Below are positions 6,112-11,736 of a stretch of 12,327 bases of DNA, one piece after another. The position numbers and the translations under genes are program-made. The notes beneath the pieces were generated by a model. That model had not been told where the DNA came from, did no database searches, and saw only the letters and a program-made list of their open reading frames with translations. Each line of letters starts with the position of its first letter. Position 1 is the stretch's first letter. Source of the DNA: Baffinella frigidus (lineage: Eukaryota > Cryptophyceae > Cryptomonadales > Baffinellaceae); NCBI GenBank assembly GCA_026770585.1, contig MU646414.1, positions 530,069 to 542,395 on the forward strand, in the 5' to 3' direction.

Positions 6112-6307
6112 AGAAGCTACTGCAAAGCCACAGGGGAAGTCTCAAAATTCTTGGACACGACACTAAAATTACTTGTAGGTTACCTTTTGACGAATTTTGG
6201 TCACGTCCTTGGGGTGAAAATTGCCTTTTGAGGAGAAAATGGCTCAAAAGTATGCGACACCAGAGTGTCGCGAACTTTTTGACACTTCCCCTGGGGCTTT
6301 CCAGTAG
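6112..6307. mobile_element. Foldback element with inner GCGACAC hairpin
   Basis: GCAAAGCCACAGGGGAAGTC and the following TCAAAA (6122-6147) pair with the inverse at 6276-6305 (TTTTTGACACTTCCCC, TGGGGCTTTCC). Inside, GCGACAC (6254-6260) and GTGTCGC (6265-6271) form a perfect stem with a CAGA loop. The centre has TTTTGGTCACGTCC and AAAATTACTTGTA, resembling motifs of the foldbacks at 1449 and 2401. Overlapping short frames on both strands are not convincing genes. Confidence 0.65.
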
Positions 6308-6309
6308 AG

Positions 6310-6360
6310 AGTGAGCCCGTGCGGAGGGTGATGGTGGTGTGTGTGATGCCCGAGGAGGAA
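6310..6360 (+). repeat. Dispersed copy of the AGTGAGCCCG...GAGGA-GAA segment
   Basis: It matches 6786-6836 over about 51 bp: AGTGAGCCCG-GCG-AGGGTGATGG and GTGATGCCCGAGGA-GAAC. The second copy leads into a 121-bp tandem array, while this one stops close to a 156-bp MITE (6385). Either the array was lost here or the copy was made from its left edge. Confidence 0.75.
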
Positions 6361-6384
6361 CAACGCGCACAGTGCACTTTCATA

Positions 6385-6544
6385 GGGCAACGTCCTGAAA
6401 ACCGGGTAGTGAGGCCTACGGTATTGCCTACGGTAGGCCGTAGGGGCCTAGGGGGGGTCCTACGAAACATTAGGTCCTAGGGGGCCTACGGCCTACCGTA
6501 GGCAATACCGTAGGCCGAACTACCCGGTTTGCAGGACGTTGCCC
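6385..6544. mobile_element. 156-bp MITE family, diverged 160-bp copy
   Basis: Flanked by TA (6383-6384) and TG (6545-6546). Ends GGGCAACGTCCTGAAAACCG and the inverse differ from GGCTAACGGCC at a few positions on both sides in the same way. The interior keeps GAGGCCTACGGTATTGCCTA, GGTCCTAGG and GGCCTACGGCCTACCGTAGG. It appears to be a separate subfamily whose two ends evolved together. Confidence 0.8.
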
Positions 6545-6660
6545 TGTTAACTTCACCTCGTTCGTCAGCCCTCTACACAGACATGTCAACAAACCTGCAA
6601 TCGTGTACCGCATTATCAACTATTGATGATTCTCTCTCTCCCAATGGGCGCAGGACTGGC

Positions 6661-6770
6661 TAAATCCTAAACCCTAAACCCTAAACCCTAAACCCTAAGC
6701 CCTAAACCCTAAACCCTAAACCCTCAACCCTAAACCCTAAACCCTATACTCTAAACCCTAAACCCTAAAC
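6661..6770 (-). repeat. Interstitial telomere-like tract, near-canonical
   Basis: About fifteen CCCTAAA units with few variants (one each of CCTAAAT, CCCTAAG, CCCTCAA and CTATACT). It is the most regular C-strand tract in the window. It lies between the MITE at 6385 and the 121-bp tandem array. Confidence 0.95.
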
Positions 6771-6820
6771 CGGCAGCTGGCGGAAAGTGAGCCCGCGCGA
6801 AGGGTGATGGTAGTCTGCGT

Positions 6821-7104
6821 GATGCCCGAGGAAGAACTCCGCCAGATGAATGCGACCCAGGTTAATCAGCTCGGTCCATTTATTTTCGTGGTACTAATTA
6901 ATAATTGCTCGGTACAAAGACATGTTATTGGCCGACATTTTGATGCCGGAGGAGGAACTCCGCCAGATGGATGCGACCCAGGTTAACTAGCTCGGTCCAT
7001 TTATTTTTGTGGTACTAATTAATAATTACTCGGTACAAAGACATGTTATCGGCCGATATTTTGATGCCGGAAGGGCAACTCCGCCAGATGGATGCGACCC
7101 AGGT
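6821..7104 (+). repeat. 121-bp tandem repeat, two and a third units
   Basis: Units start at 6821, 6942 and 7063 with GATGCC-GAGGA-GAACTCC or close variants. They contain GCCAGATG-ATGCGACCCAGG and the AT-rich GGTACTAATTAATAATT. Divergence between units is about 10% or less by eye. As 121 is not a multiple of three, the frame changes in each unit, which argues against a repeated protein. Confidence 0.9.
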
Positions 7105-7186
7105 CACTCTCCGTGACGGTCAATTAAACCATTTTGATTTGTTTTAATCATTACTTCAAATGAATCACATCCCTGCTATCACATTA

Positions 7187-7322
7187 ATCTCCATACAAGT
7201 ATTAATTAATTGCTCTTGGGCAACGAAAATTACCACACGATTTGCTTATAAAAGTAATAGTAGAGCATTTGTGTAGTAAATTTCGTAACGCCAAAAGCAA
7301 TTAATTAATACTTGTATGGAGA
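7187..7322. mobile_element. Foldback element with ~55-bp arms
   Basis: ATCTCCATACAAGTATTAAT and the following TAATTGCT (from 7187) are perfectly inverse to the right end at 7322. Pairing continues with small mismatches to GAAAATTACCACACGATTT, matched by AAATTTACTACACAAATGC in inverse. The loop is about 24 nt. The right-arm motif AAATTTACTACACAAATGCT is nearly identical to 11571-11590 in the insertion at 11483. Confidence 0.85.
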
Positions 7323-7344
7323 TGAACATGCAGGGGTTGCTTGC

Positions 7345-7420
7345 GCATAAGGACACAGACCGCGTAGGGTCCAACGGTATGGCTAGTCCTAGGAGCATAG
7401 GACCACCGTAGGGTGTGTGT
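7345..7420 (+). repeat. TAAGGACAC...AGCATAGGACC repeat, copy 1
   Basis: ATAAGGACAC, GTAGGG, GGCTAGTCC-AGGAGCATAG and GACC align with 10046-10105. ACTTAAGGACACAGAC also occurs at 8089-8104. The segment contains CCTAGG and CCGTAGGG, modules used in both MITE families. It may be a decayed relative. Confidence 0.5.
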
Positions 7421-7492
7421 AATGATTCGCGAGTAACCCCTGCGTTTGAAGCTGTCTCTTCAAACTGGGCATGTGGACTCACTCTCTCTCTG

Positions 7493-7650
7493 CCTAAACC
7501 CTATCCTTTAAGTGGCCAGTAGGCTCATACGCCTTACCGTAGGGCCCTAGGACCTGCCTAGGACCTCTTGCCGGTCAAATTTGACCACCTGGCCACTTAA
7601 GGGATACCGTACACCCGAAACCCGGAACCCGAAACCCGAAAGCCGGAACC
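7493..7650 (-). repeat. Telomere-like patch split by a MITE
   Basis: GCCTAAACCC (to 7501) precedes and CCGTACACCCGAAACCCGG plus further CCCGAAA units follow the MITE at 7504-7604. The right part has a CCCGAAA or CCGGAAC flavour rather than CCCTAAA. The likely history is insertion of the MITE at a TA in a telomere-like tract such as CCCTATACCC. Confidence 0.55.
7504..7604 (-). mobile_element. 101-bp MITE family member
   Basis: Exactly 101 bp, flanked by TA on both sides. Ends are TCCTTTAAGTGGCCAG (one change from consensus) and CTGGCCACTTAAGGGA. Relative to most copies it is inverted: CCAGTAGGCTCATACGCC comes first. The variable segment near the right end is a perfect 14-bp palindrome, GGTCAAATTTGACC (7573-7586). 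Confidence 0.93.
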
Positions 7651-7763
7651 AGGTTAGGAGGCGCCCTAAAACCTGAATCTGACTCTTTTGGCGGTTAGGT
7701 CCTAGTTTTACTAGGCCTTTGTGGAAGGGAATACATGGTGGCCATGTTGGTTTCGATCCGTTA

Positions 7764-7864
7764 TCCCTTAAGTGGCCAGACCCCCAAATTTGCGGGTCAA
7801 GAGGTCCTAGGCAGGTCCTATGGCCCTACGGTAGGGCGTATGCGCCTACTGGCCACTTGAGGGA
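7764..7864 (+). mobile_element. 101-bp MITE family member
   Basis: 101 bp, flanked by TA at left and TG at right (decayed). Ends are TCCCTTAAGTGGCCAG and CTGGCCACTTGAGGGA. The variable segment GACCCCCAAATTTGCGGGTC (7779-7798) is self-complementary at nine of ten positions. The conserved part holds AGGTCCTAGGCAGGTCCTAT and CCCTACGGTAGGGCGTATG. Confidence 0.93.
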
Positions 7865-7883
7865 TGAACGCAGTTTTCTTTTT

Positions 7884-7970
7884 CAACCCTACACAGGTTG
7901 TGAGGCCCCCAAACCCTAAACCCTACACCCTACACCCTAAACCCTACACCCTCAACCCCTACACAGGTTG
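7884..7970 (-). repeat. Telomere-like tract between two CAACC...GGTTG repeats
   Basis: CAACCCTACACAGGTTG (7884-7900) and CAACCCCTACACAGGTTG (7953-7970) flank a tract of CCCTAAA and CCCTACA units at 7909-7958. The flanks are direct repeats of 17-18 bp with complementary ends (CAACC and GGTTG). This layout looks like a duplication surrounding inserted telomeric repeats, though chance slippage of a CCCTACA unit could contribute. Confidence 0.75.
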
Positions 7971-8121
7971 CCACGCTAGGTGACTTCGTGGTGGTTTCTC
8001 CAACTGTGCCGGAAGACCTCCAGTCCAAGCACGTCTAGAGCGTGGGCCCTAGGGCGCGTAGAGGGGCATCTAAGCTTCAAGAAACCAGAACTTAAGGACA
8101 CAGACTGGATTCGGGGACCCC

Positions 8122-8196
8122 GTTTTCTTAATTTAGTACCAGAGGGTTGACTAAATCTTGCGTTTAGTCAACCCTCTAGTACTTGCTTAAGAAAAC
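8122..8196. repeat. Hairpin with 34-bp stem
   Basis: Left 8122-8155 (GTTTTCTTAATTTAGTACCA then GAGGGTTGACTAAA) pairs with 8163-8196 with a few mismatches and a 7-nt loop. It is preceded by the short palindrome CGGGGACCCCG (8112-8122). The end GTTTTCTTAA resembles the inner part of the foldback at 3549, but the rest differs. It may be a small MITE or a decayed foldback. Confidence 0.7.
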
Positions 8197-8237
8197 AGAC
8201 ACCAACCGATGTCGGAGCACCCGTGTTCTTACATGTA

Positions 8238-8337
8238 TCCCTTAAGTGCCCAGTAGGCTCATACGCCCTACGGTAGGGCCCTAGGACCTGCCTAGGACGA
8301 GGTAGGGTGAATATTCACCCTATGGTCACTTCAGGGA
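8238..8337 (-). mobile_element. 101-bp MITE family member (100 bp)
   Basis: Flanked by TA on both sides. Ends are TCCCTTAAGTGCCCAG and TGGTCACTTCAGGGA. Same inverted orientation as the copy at 7504. The variable segment is a perfect 20-bp palindrome, TAGGGTGAATATTCACCCTA (8303-8322), with no sequence match to the palindromes in other copies except for the AT-rich centre. Confidence 0.93.
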
Positions 8338-8376
8338 TAGCCCAGATATATGACCCCGCTAGAGGGGAGGCAACTA

Positions 8377-8435
8377 GAGGCTCGCGACCTGGTCCATGAC
8401 CGAGGCTCGCCACCTGACCGACCGAGGCTCACAAG
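8377..8435 (+). repeat. Short GAGGCTCGC-ACCTG direct repeats
   Basis: GAGGCTCGCGACCTG at 8377, GAGGCTCGCCACCTG at 8402 and GAGGCTCAC at 8424 form a worn 22-25 bp tandem repeat. Nothing else is recognisable between this and the foldback at 8502. Confidence 0.55.
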
Positions 8436-8501
8436 ATACCCCTGTAGGGCCGCGTCTCTTGTAGGAGCTCAACCACGTAGACAATAAACTAGTGCCAGTG
8501 C

Positions 8502-8633
8502 TTACCACGCCAAAGGGCTCGAGGAAAACCGACGCCTTATCCACGCCAGATCTGGCGTAGTTGACTTGAGAATCCTTTGGGATTCCGCTGAAAGATGTCA
8601 AAAGTGGATAGTTCGAGCCCTCTGGCGTGGTAA
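8502..8633. mobile_element. Foldback element with TTACCACGCC ends
   Basis: The 21-bp ends TTACCACGCCAAAGGGCTCGA (8502-8522) and the inverse (8613-8633) differ at one position. Inside are a perfect 16-bp palindrome ACGCCAGATCTGGCGT (8543-8558) and a GAATCC/GGATTC hairpin (8570-8585). GCCAGATCTGGC is also the centre of the palindrome at 5822-5845. CCAGAGGGCTC also occurs alone at about 10218, and its inverse GAGCCCTCTCTGG at about 3744. Confidence 0.75.
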
Positions 8634-8642
8634 CGTGTAGTG

Positions 8643-8679
8643 AGCGTCGTGGTGGACATATCTGTAGGGCCACGACGCT
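8643..8679. repeat. 10-bp hairpin AGCGTCGTGG/CCACGACGCT
   Basis: The arms at 8643-8652 and 8670-8679 are perfectly complementary around a 17-nt loop. The hairpin lies between the foldback ending at 8633 and the MITE starting at 8686, almost touching the latter. Confidence 0.7.
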
Positions 8680-8685
8680 TTCATG

Positions 8686-8841
8686 GGCTAACGGCCTGAA
8701 AAGGGGGTAGTTGGGCATACGGCATTGCCTAGGACCCCCTACCGTAGGCCGAGGGATCCTAGGACCAAAAAGTCTCGGCCTACGGTAGGAGGTCCTAGGC
8801 AATGCCGTAGGCCTAACTACCCCATTTTCAGGCCGTTACCC
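8686..8841. mobile_element. 156-bp palindromic MITE, complete copy
   Basis: Again exactly 156 bp, with TG (8684-8685) and TA (8842-8843) at the edges. Ends are GGCTAACGGCCTGAAAAGGG and the inverse with small changes. The centre GAGGGATCCTAGGACCAAAA is in the opposite orientation to the copy at 3075. Minus-strand frames here read the same palindrome-derived peptide as near 3114 and 8940. Confidence 0.9.
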
Positions 8842-8903
8842 TATTAGCTTACCGCATGTGAGGACCAGGTACTGGGCGAGCCCGCTTCGGGGCATTGAAT
8901 CGA

Positions 8904-9059
8904 CTTAATAAGCCTGAAAAGGGGGTAGTTAGGCCTACGGCATTGCCTAGGACCTCCTACCGTAGGCCGAGACTTTTTGGTCCTAGGATCCCTCGGCCTA
9001 CGGTAGGAGGTCCTAGGCAATACCGTATGCCTAACTACCCCATTTTCGGGCCGTTAGCC
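8904..9059. mobile_element. 156-bp palindromic MITE, left end eroded
   Basis: The right end CCGTTAGCC is followed by TA (9060-9061). The left 8 bp no longer match, but GCCTGAAAAGGGGGTAGTTA from 8912 is clear. Position by position the element would span 156 bp. It is only 62 bp from the copy at 8686. The interior is very close to the copy at 3075, including ACTTTTTGGTCCTAGGATCC. Confidence 0.85.
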
Positions 9060-9061
9060 TA

Positions 9062-9378
9062 TGAGACTGTAGAGAGATTGATAATTTATTGCCAAACAAC
9101 CAGCGTCAGCGCCGCACATGCTCGACGCATTGTGCCACTACTGTACCCCGTGTCGGCCGCTCATAAGAGCATTTCCCGGATGGATTCTACCTCCACCTCC
9201 TACAAATCGGCTGTATCTTGGGTGGATGGCGTCATCATAGTGCGTGCGAGTGCGTGCGTGGCTGCCGTGTTGGTAGTAATAAACGTCTCTCACACATTTT
9301 CGTGACATGACTGAAGGACGGGCGTTTGCAACTACAGGCTGCACCTAGAAGTTGAGAGAGCGAGAGACCGTTCTTTAT
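9062..9378. other. No recognisable feature
   Basis: The interval between the MITEs at 8904 and 9395 has a small GTGCGTGCGAGTGCGTGCGT simple repeat near 9240 but no clear inverted repeat. A plus-strand frame ending at 9305 continues from the preceding MITE; its unique part (about 75 codons) has no motif I recognise. A spliced exon cannot be excluded. Confidence 0.5.
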
Positions 9379-9394
9379 CAACACGGCCGCCATA

Positions 9395-9495
9395 TCCCTT
9401 AAGTAGCCATGCAGTCAATTTTGATGGCCGAGAGGTCCTAGGCAGGTCCTAGGGCCCTACGGTAGGGCGTATGAGCCTACTCGCCACTTAAGGGA
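9395..9495 (+). mobile_element. 101-bp MITE family member
   Basis: 101 bp, flanked by TA on both sides. Ends are TCCCTTAAGTAGCCA and CGCCACTTAAGGGA. It contains AGGTCCTAGGCAGGTCCTAG and CCCTACGGTAGGGCGTATGA. The variable segment GTCAATTTTGATGG is the inverse of that in the copy at 10595 (GATCAAAATTGAC) and only partly self-complementary. The left flank CAACACGGCCGCCAT is the inverse of the flank of the copies at 5513 and 7764. Confidence 0.93.
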
Positions 9496-9497
9496 TA

Positions 9498-10045
9498 GTC
9501 CCCCCCACGTGCCTCGTGGAGGCTTTGTTTGTCCTTTGTGGTCGTGTCGCCACCAGTTCCAGAAACCCCGCAGTCCCAGCACGTCTAGCACCGTCGCCAC
9601 CTAGGACCTTACCGTACTCCTGTGGCCTACTGTGTGCTTGGAATGGAGGTCCAAGCACGTCGAAAGAGAGACATTCATTACTCACACATTTATGTGTTAG
9701 TTGACTTTGCCGGAAAAAGGCCGACATGTTACACACCCACCGAGGCTGTGTCTGGAACCTCGGCAGTGGCCTGGCGCCACACTGCATGACCACCAACCCT
9801 CATAGTGAGAAGTCAACGAATTGATTGGAGCCATTTTACCCTTGCAGCCCCCCTTTTGAGGGGTCTGTCCTACACAATATGATGTGAAAAATCCCATTCG
9901 CCCACAAATGGGAGTTTTAAACTGCTTTGCACCAAAGGTCGAAAATCGTGGGTTTGGCCCCTCCGTGGGGGTTGGTGGGACCATCGGCTGCACATATACG
10001 CTGTACTTTCCTCAAGACACCATTTCATCCACAGAGGTTACTCGA
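9498..10045. other. Sparse region with small hairpins
   Basis: No gene is recognised. GTGCTTGG (9634-9641) pairs with CCAAGCAC (9651-9658), and AAAAATCCCATT (9887-9898) with AATGGGAGTTTT (9907-9918). CAGTCC-AGCACGTCTAG occurs at 9571 and also at 8021, with a shorter relative at 9649. Overlapping frames of 60-100 codons on both strands show no recognisable motif. Confidence 0.5.
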
Positions 10046-10105
10046 AATAAGGACACGCACCACCGTGATGTCCCGTAGGGCTAGTCCAAGGAGCATAGGA
10101 CCGTG
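10046..10105 (+). repeat. TAAGGACAC...AGCATAGGACC repeat, copy 2
   Basis: This segment aligns with 7345-7420 in the order ATAAGGACAC, CGTAGGG, GCTAGTCC-AGGAGCATAG. It is followed by duplicated GTGCTAGG. It is worn and its limits are unclear. Confidence 0.5.
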
Positions 10106-10109
10106 CTAG

Positions 10110-10492
10110 GAACGAAAAGTGCTAGGGACGTTGTTTAGGACGGCAAATCGGGGGAAGGGCGAGATTTAATAAGTTGGTGAACCGACGGCACACGCTAGGG
10201 AGAGAGATTCGACGAGACCAGAGGGCTCAAGCTGCCCTCGACCACCCCGGAGGATAGGTATGGGAACTACGAGCTCGCAATGTCTCGAAAACCAGTTTTG
10301 CCTTTGCCGTTGAGGGTGCCAAACTGGTCAAATGGCCTTGGAACCGTTGGTGACGGGGGATCCACCGCGGCTCGGAGAGCCCAACGAAGGAGGGATGATT
10401 AGGTTACGAGCCCCAAAGTTGACAGATCTGTCGACTTTTGGATAATTTGACCATCAAGTCCGCGAAACGGCTGGTCTGCGAAACGGCACGTT
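10110..10492. other. Intergenic-like stretch with short palindromes
   Basis: No gene is seen. CCAAAGTTGACAGATCTGTC and the following GACTTTTGG (10413-10441) form a near-perfect palindrome carrying the GTCAACTT motif. ACCAGTTTTGCC and GCCAAACTGGT (about 10289-10329) make an imperfect hairpin. GCGAAACGGC occurs twice, 17 bp apart, near 10461 and 10478. Confidence 0.5.
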
Positions 10493-10586
10493 TGGGGTTT
10501 AGGGTTTAGGGTTTAGGGTTTAGGGTTTCAGGTTTGGGGTTTAGGGTTTAGGGTTTAGGGTTCAGGATTCAGGGTTTAGGGTTTAG
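10493..10586 (+). repeat. Interstitial telomere-like tract (TTTAGGG)n
   Basis: About 94 bp of GGGTTTA units with a few variants (GTTTCAG, GTTTGGG, GTTCAGG). It is the only near-canonical tract with the G-rich strand on plus. It is followed 8 bp later by a 101-bp MITE. Confidence 0.95.
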
Positions 10587-10594
10587 ACACTGTA

Positions 10595-10695
10595 TCCCTT
10601 AAGTGGCCAGCCGATCAAAATTGACCCGCAAGAGGTCCTAGGCAGGTCCTAGGGCCCTACGGTAGGGTGTATGCGCCTACTGGTCACTTTAGGGG
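10595..10695 (+). mobile_element. 101-bp MITE family member
   Basis: 101 bp, flanked by TA on both sides. The left end TCCCTTAAGTGGCCAG is intact; the right end has changed to TGGTCACTTTAGGGG. The interior AGGTCCTAGGCAGGTCCTAG and CCCTACGGTAGGGTGTATG is conserved. The variable segment is GATCAAAATTGACC, partly self-complementary. Confidence 0.92.
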
Positions 10696-10697
10696 TA

Positions 10698-11138
10698 TAC
10701 ATGTCAAATTTTCAGCGGAATACGAGATGTCACTCCCATCCGCTGGTACTAATTTTGCAATCAGGTTTATGTGAATGGGAGTTCTGCCCATGGCAGGAAA
10801 AAGAATTGGCCCTCCCAACGCCCGAAATATTTTTTCTCTCATTCCAAACAACTCCCATTCCAAGCATTCATGGGAGGGTAGGTTTTATGCCCCTACCATG
10901 GCATGCAAAATGCTATGTCGGCATATGGACCGATGGTACCACGACACCCCGATGCACGAATAGCCCAACCAATCTCCATACAGCGGGCTGCGAAGGGCTT
11001 TTCGGGCAGAAGACGCCTGAGATTCAGTTACTTTATCCGTAGAAACCCCCCTGCGTCCCTACGGGTTGCCTACTGTAGGGTTGTAGGTCTTATCTCAGAT
11101 CTGAGTCCCCTGCGGGCAAAATAATCTTAAGTTGCCTT
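10698..11138. other. No recognised gene; repeated CTCCCATT words
   Basis: GAATGGGAGTT (10773-10783) is inverse to AACTCCCATTC (10850-10860), and related CTCCCAT or TGGGAGG words lie at 10734 and 10873. A plus-strand frame of about 120 codons (to 11042) begins inside the preceding MITE and has no known motif. Closely overlapping frames argue against a gene, but an exon cannot be ruled out. Confidence 0.45.
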
Positions 11139-11140
11139 TA

Positions 11141-11272
11141 GGTCCTTGAGGTTTTAATTTCGCCCAACATATGCCAACGACACGCCCTTCCGTAGAAAGG
11201 ATCTGCAGAGAAAGCATTTTTGCTTTCGGATCGCGTTAGGCTCTCCAGTGCAGAGGCTCGTGAAGAGGGCAT
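11141..11272 (+). repeat. Duplicated segment, copy 1 (uninterrupted)
   Basis: GGTCCTTGAGGTTTTAATTT, CGCCCAACAT and CCAACGACACGCC are followed by TTCCGTAGAAA, ATCTGCAGA, GCTTTCGGAT and CAGTGCAGAGGCTCGTGAAG. All recur in order at 11442-11727. A GAAAGCA/TGCTTTC stem (11210-11227) is present. This copy shows the sequence without the insertion found in copy 2. Confidence 0.85.
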
Positions 11273-11432
11273 ACCACACGGTGGACTACGGACCGGTCCT
11301 TCATCAAAAGTCAACTTACCCTGTGGGCAGGTAACTTTAAGGATTTTCTAATGCAAATTTGGTCACGTTACCGCTAAATCTAGCGTTTCCGAAACCCTCG
11401 TAGCCCACCGAGTAGAAGGGTTGGTTCTTTTG

Positions 11433-11727
11433 GGTCCTTGAGGTCCTTGAGGTTTTAATTTCGCCCAACATAGCCCAACGACTTAAATATTGGGGGGAGA
11501 AATTGGGAAGAATGGTCACGTACCTACACGGAAAGCGTTGAGCATGTCCATCTATTCGACCAAACATACCAAAATTACTACACAAATGCTTACAATCGAC
11601 AGTTATTCTGTTCGCATGGATAGCCTCGTGTGGAACGACACGCCTTTCCGTAGAAAATATCTGCAGAAAAGGCATTTTGCTTTCGGATAGCGTGTAACTC
11701 TTCAGTGCAGAGGCTCGTGAAGAGGGG
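11433..11727 (+). repeat. Duplicated segment, copy 2 (interrupted)
   Basis: Same order of blocks as 11141-11272, starting with a tandem GGTCCTTGA doublet (11433 and 11442). It is split after CCCAACGAC by 151 bp and resumes with AACGACACGCC. Downstream identity continues to GAGGCTCGTGAAGAGGG. The copies are about 300 bp apart. Confidence 0.85.
11483..11633. mobile_element. 151-bp insertion with 6-bp AACGAC target duplication
   Basis: AACGAC flanks the insert at 11477-11482 and 11634-11639, while copy 1 of the host repeat has it once. The insert begins TTAAATATTGGGG and ends GCCTCGTGTGG, with no obvious terminal inverted repeats. It contains GGTCACGTACC and AAAATTACTACACAAATGCT, the two motifs found in several foldbacks. 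The mechanism is uncertain: a terminally eroded MITE or another non-coding insertion. Confidence 0.7.
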
Positions 11728-11736
11728 ATACAGGGT

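Noticed and set aside
6804-6986. Frame starting MMVVCVMPEEELRQM
   Set aside because: The 121-bp repeat shifts frame in each unit, so no conserved protein results.
8374-8802. 142-codon minus-strand frame
   Set aside because: It runs through a 156-bp palindromic MITE, a hairpin, a foldback and short repeats; no known domain.
8895-9305. 136-codon plus-strand frame
   Set aside because: The first half is MITE sequence; the rest has no motif and no supporting composition.
10671-11042. 123-codon plus-strand frame
   Set aside because: It starts inside a MITE, overlaps other frames and shows no recognisable domain, though an exon cannot be excluded.
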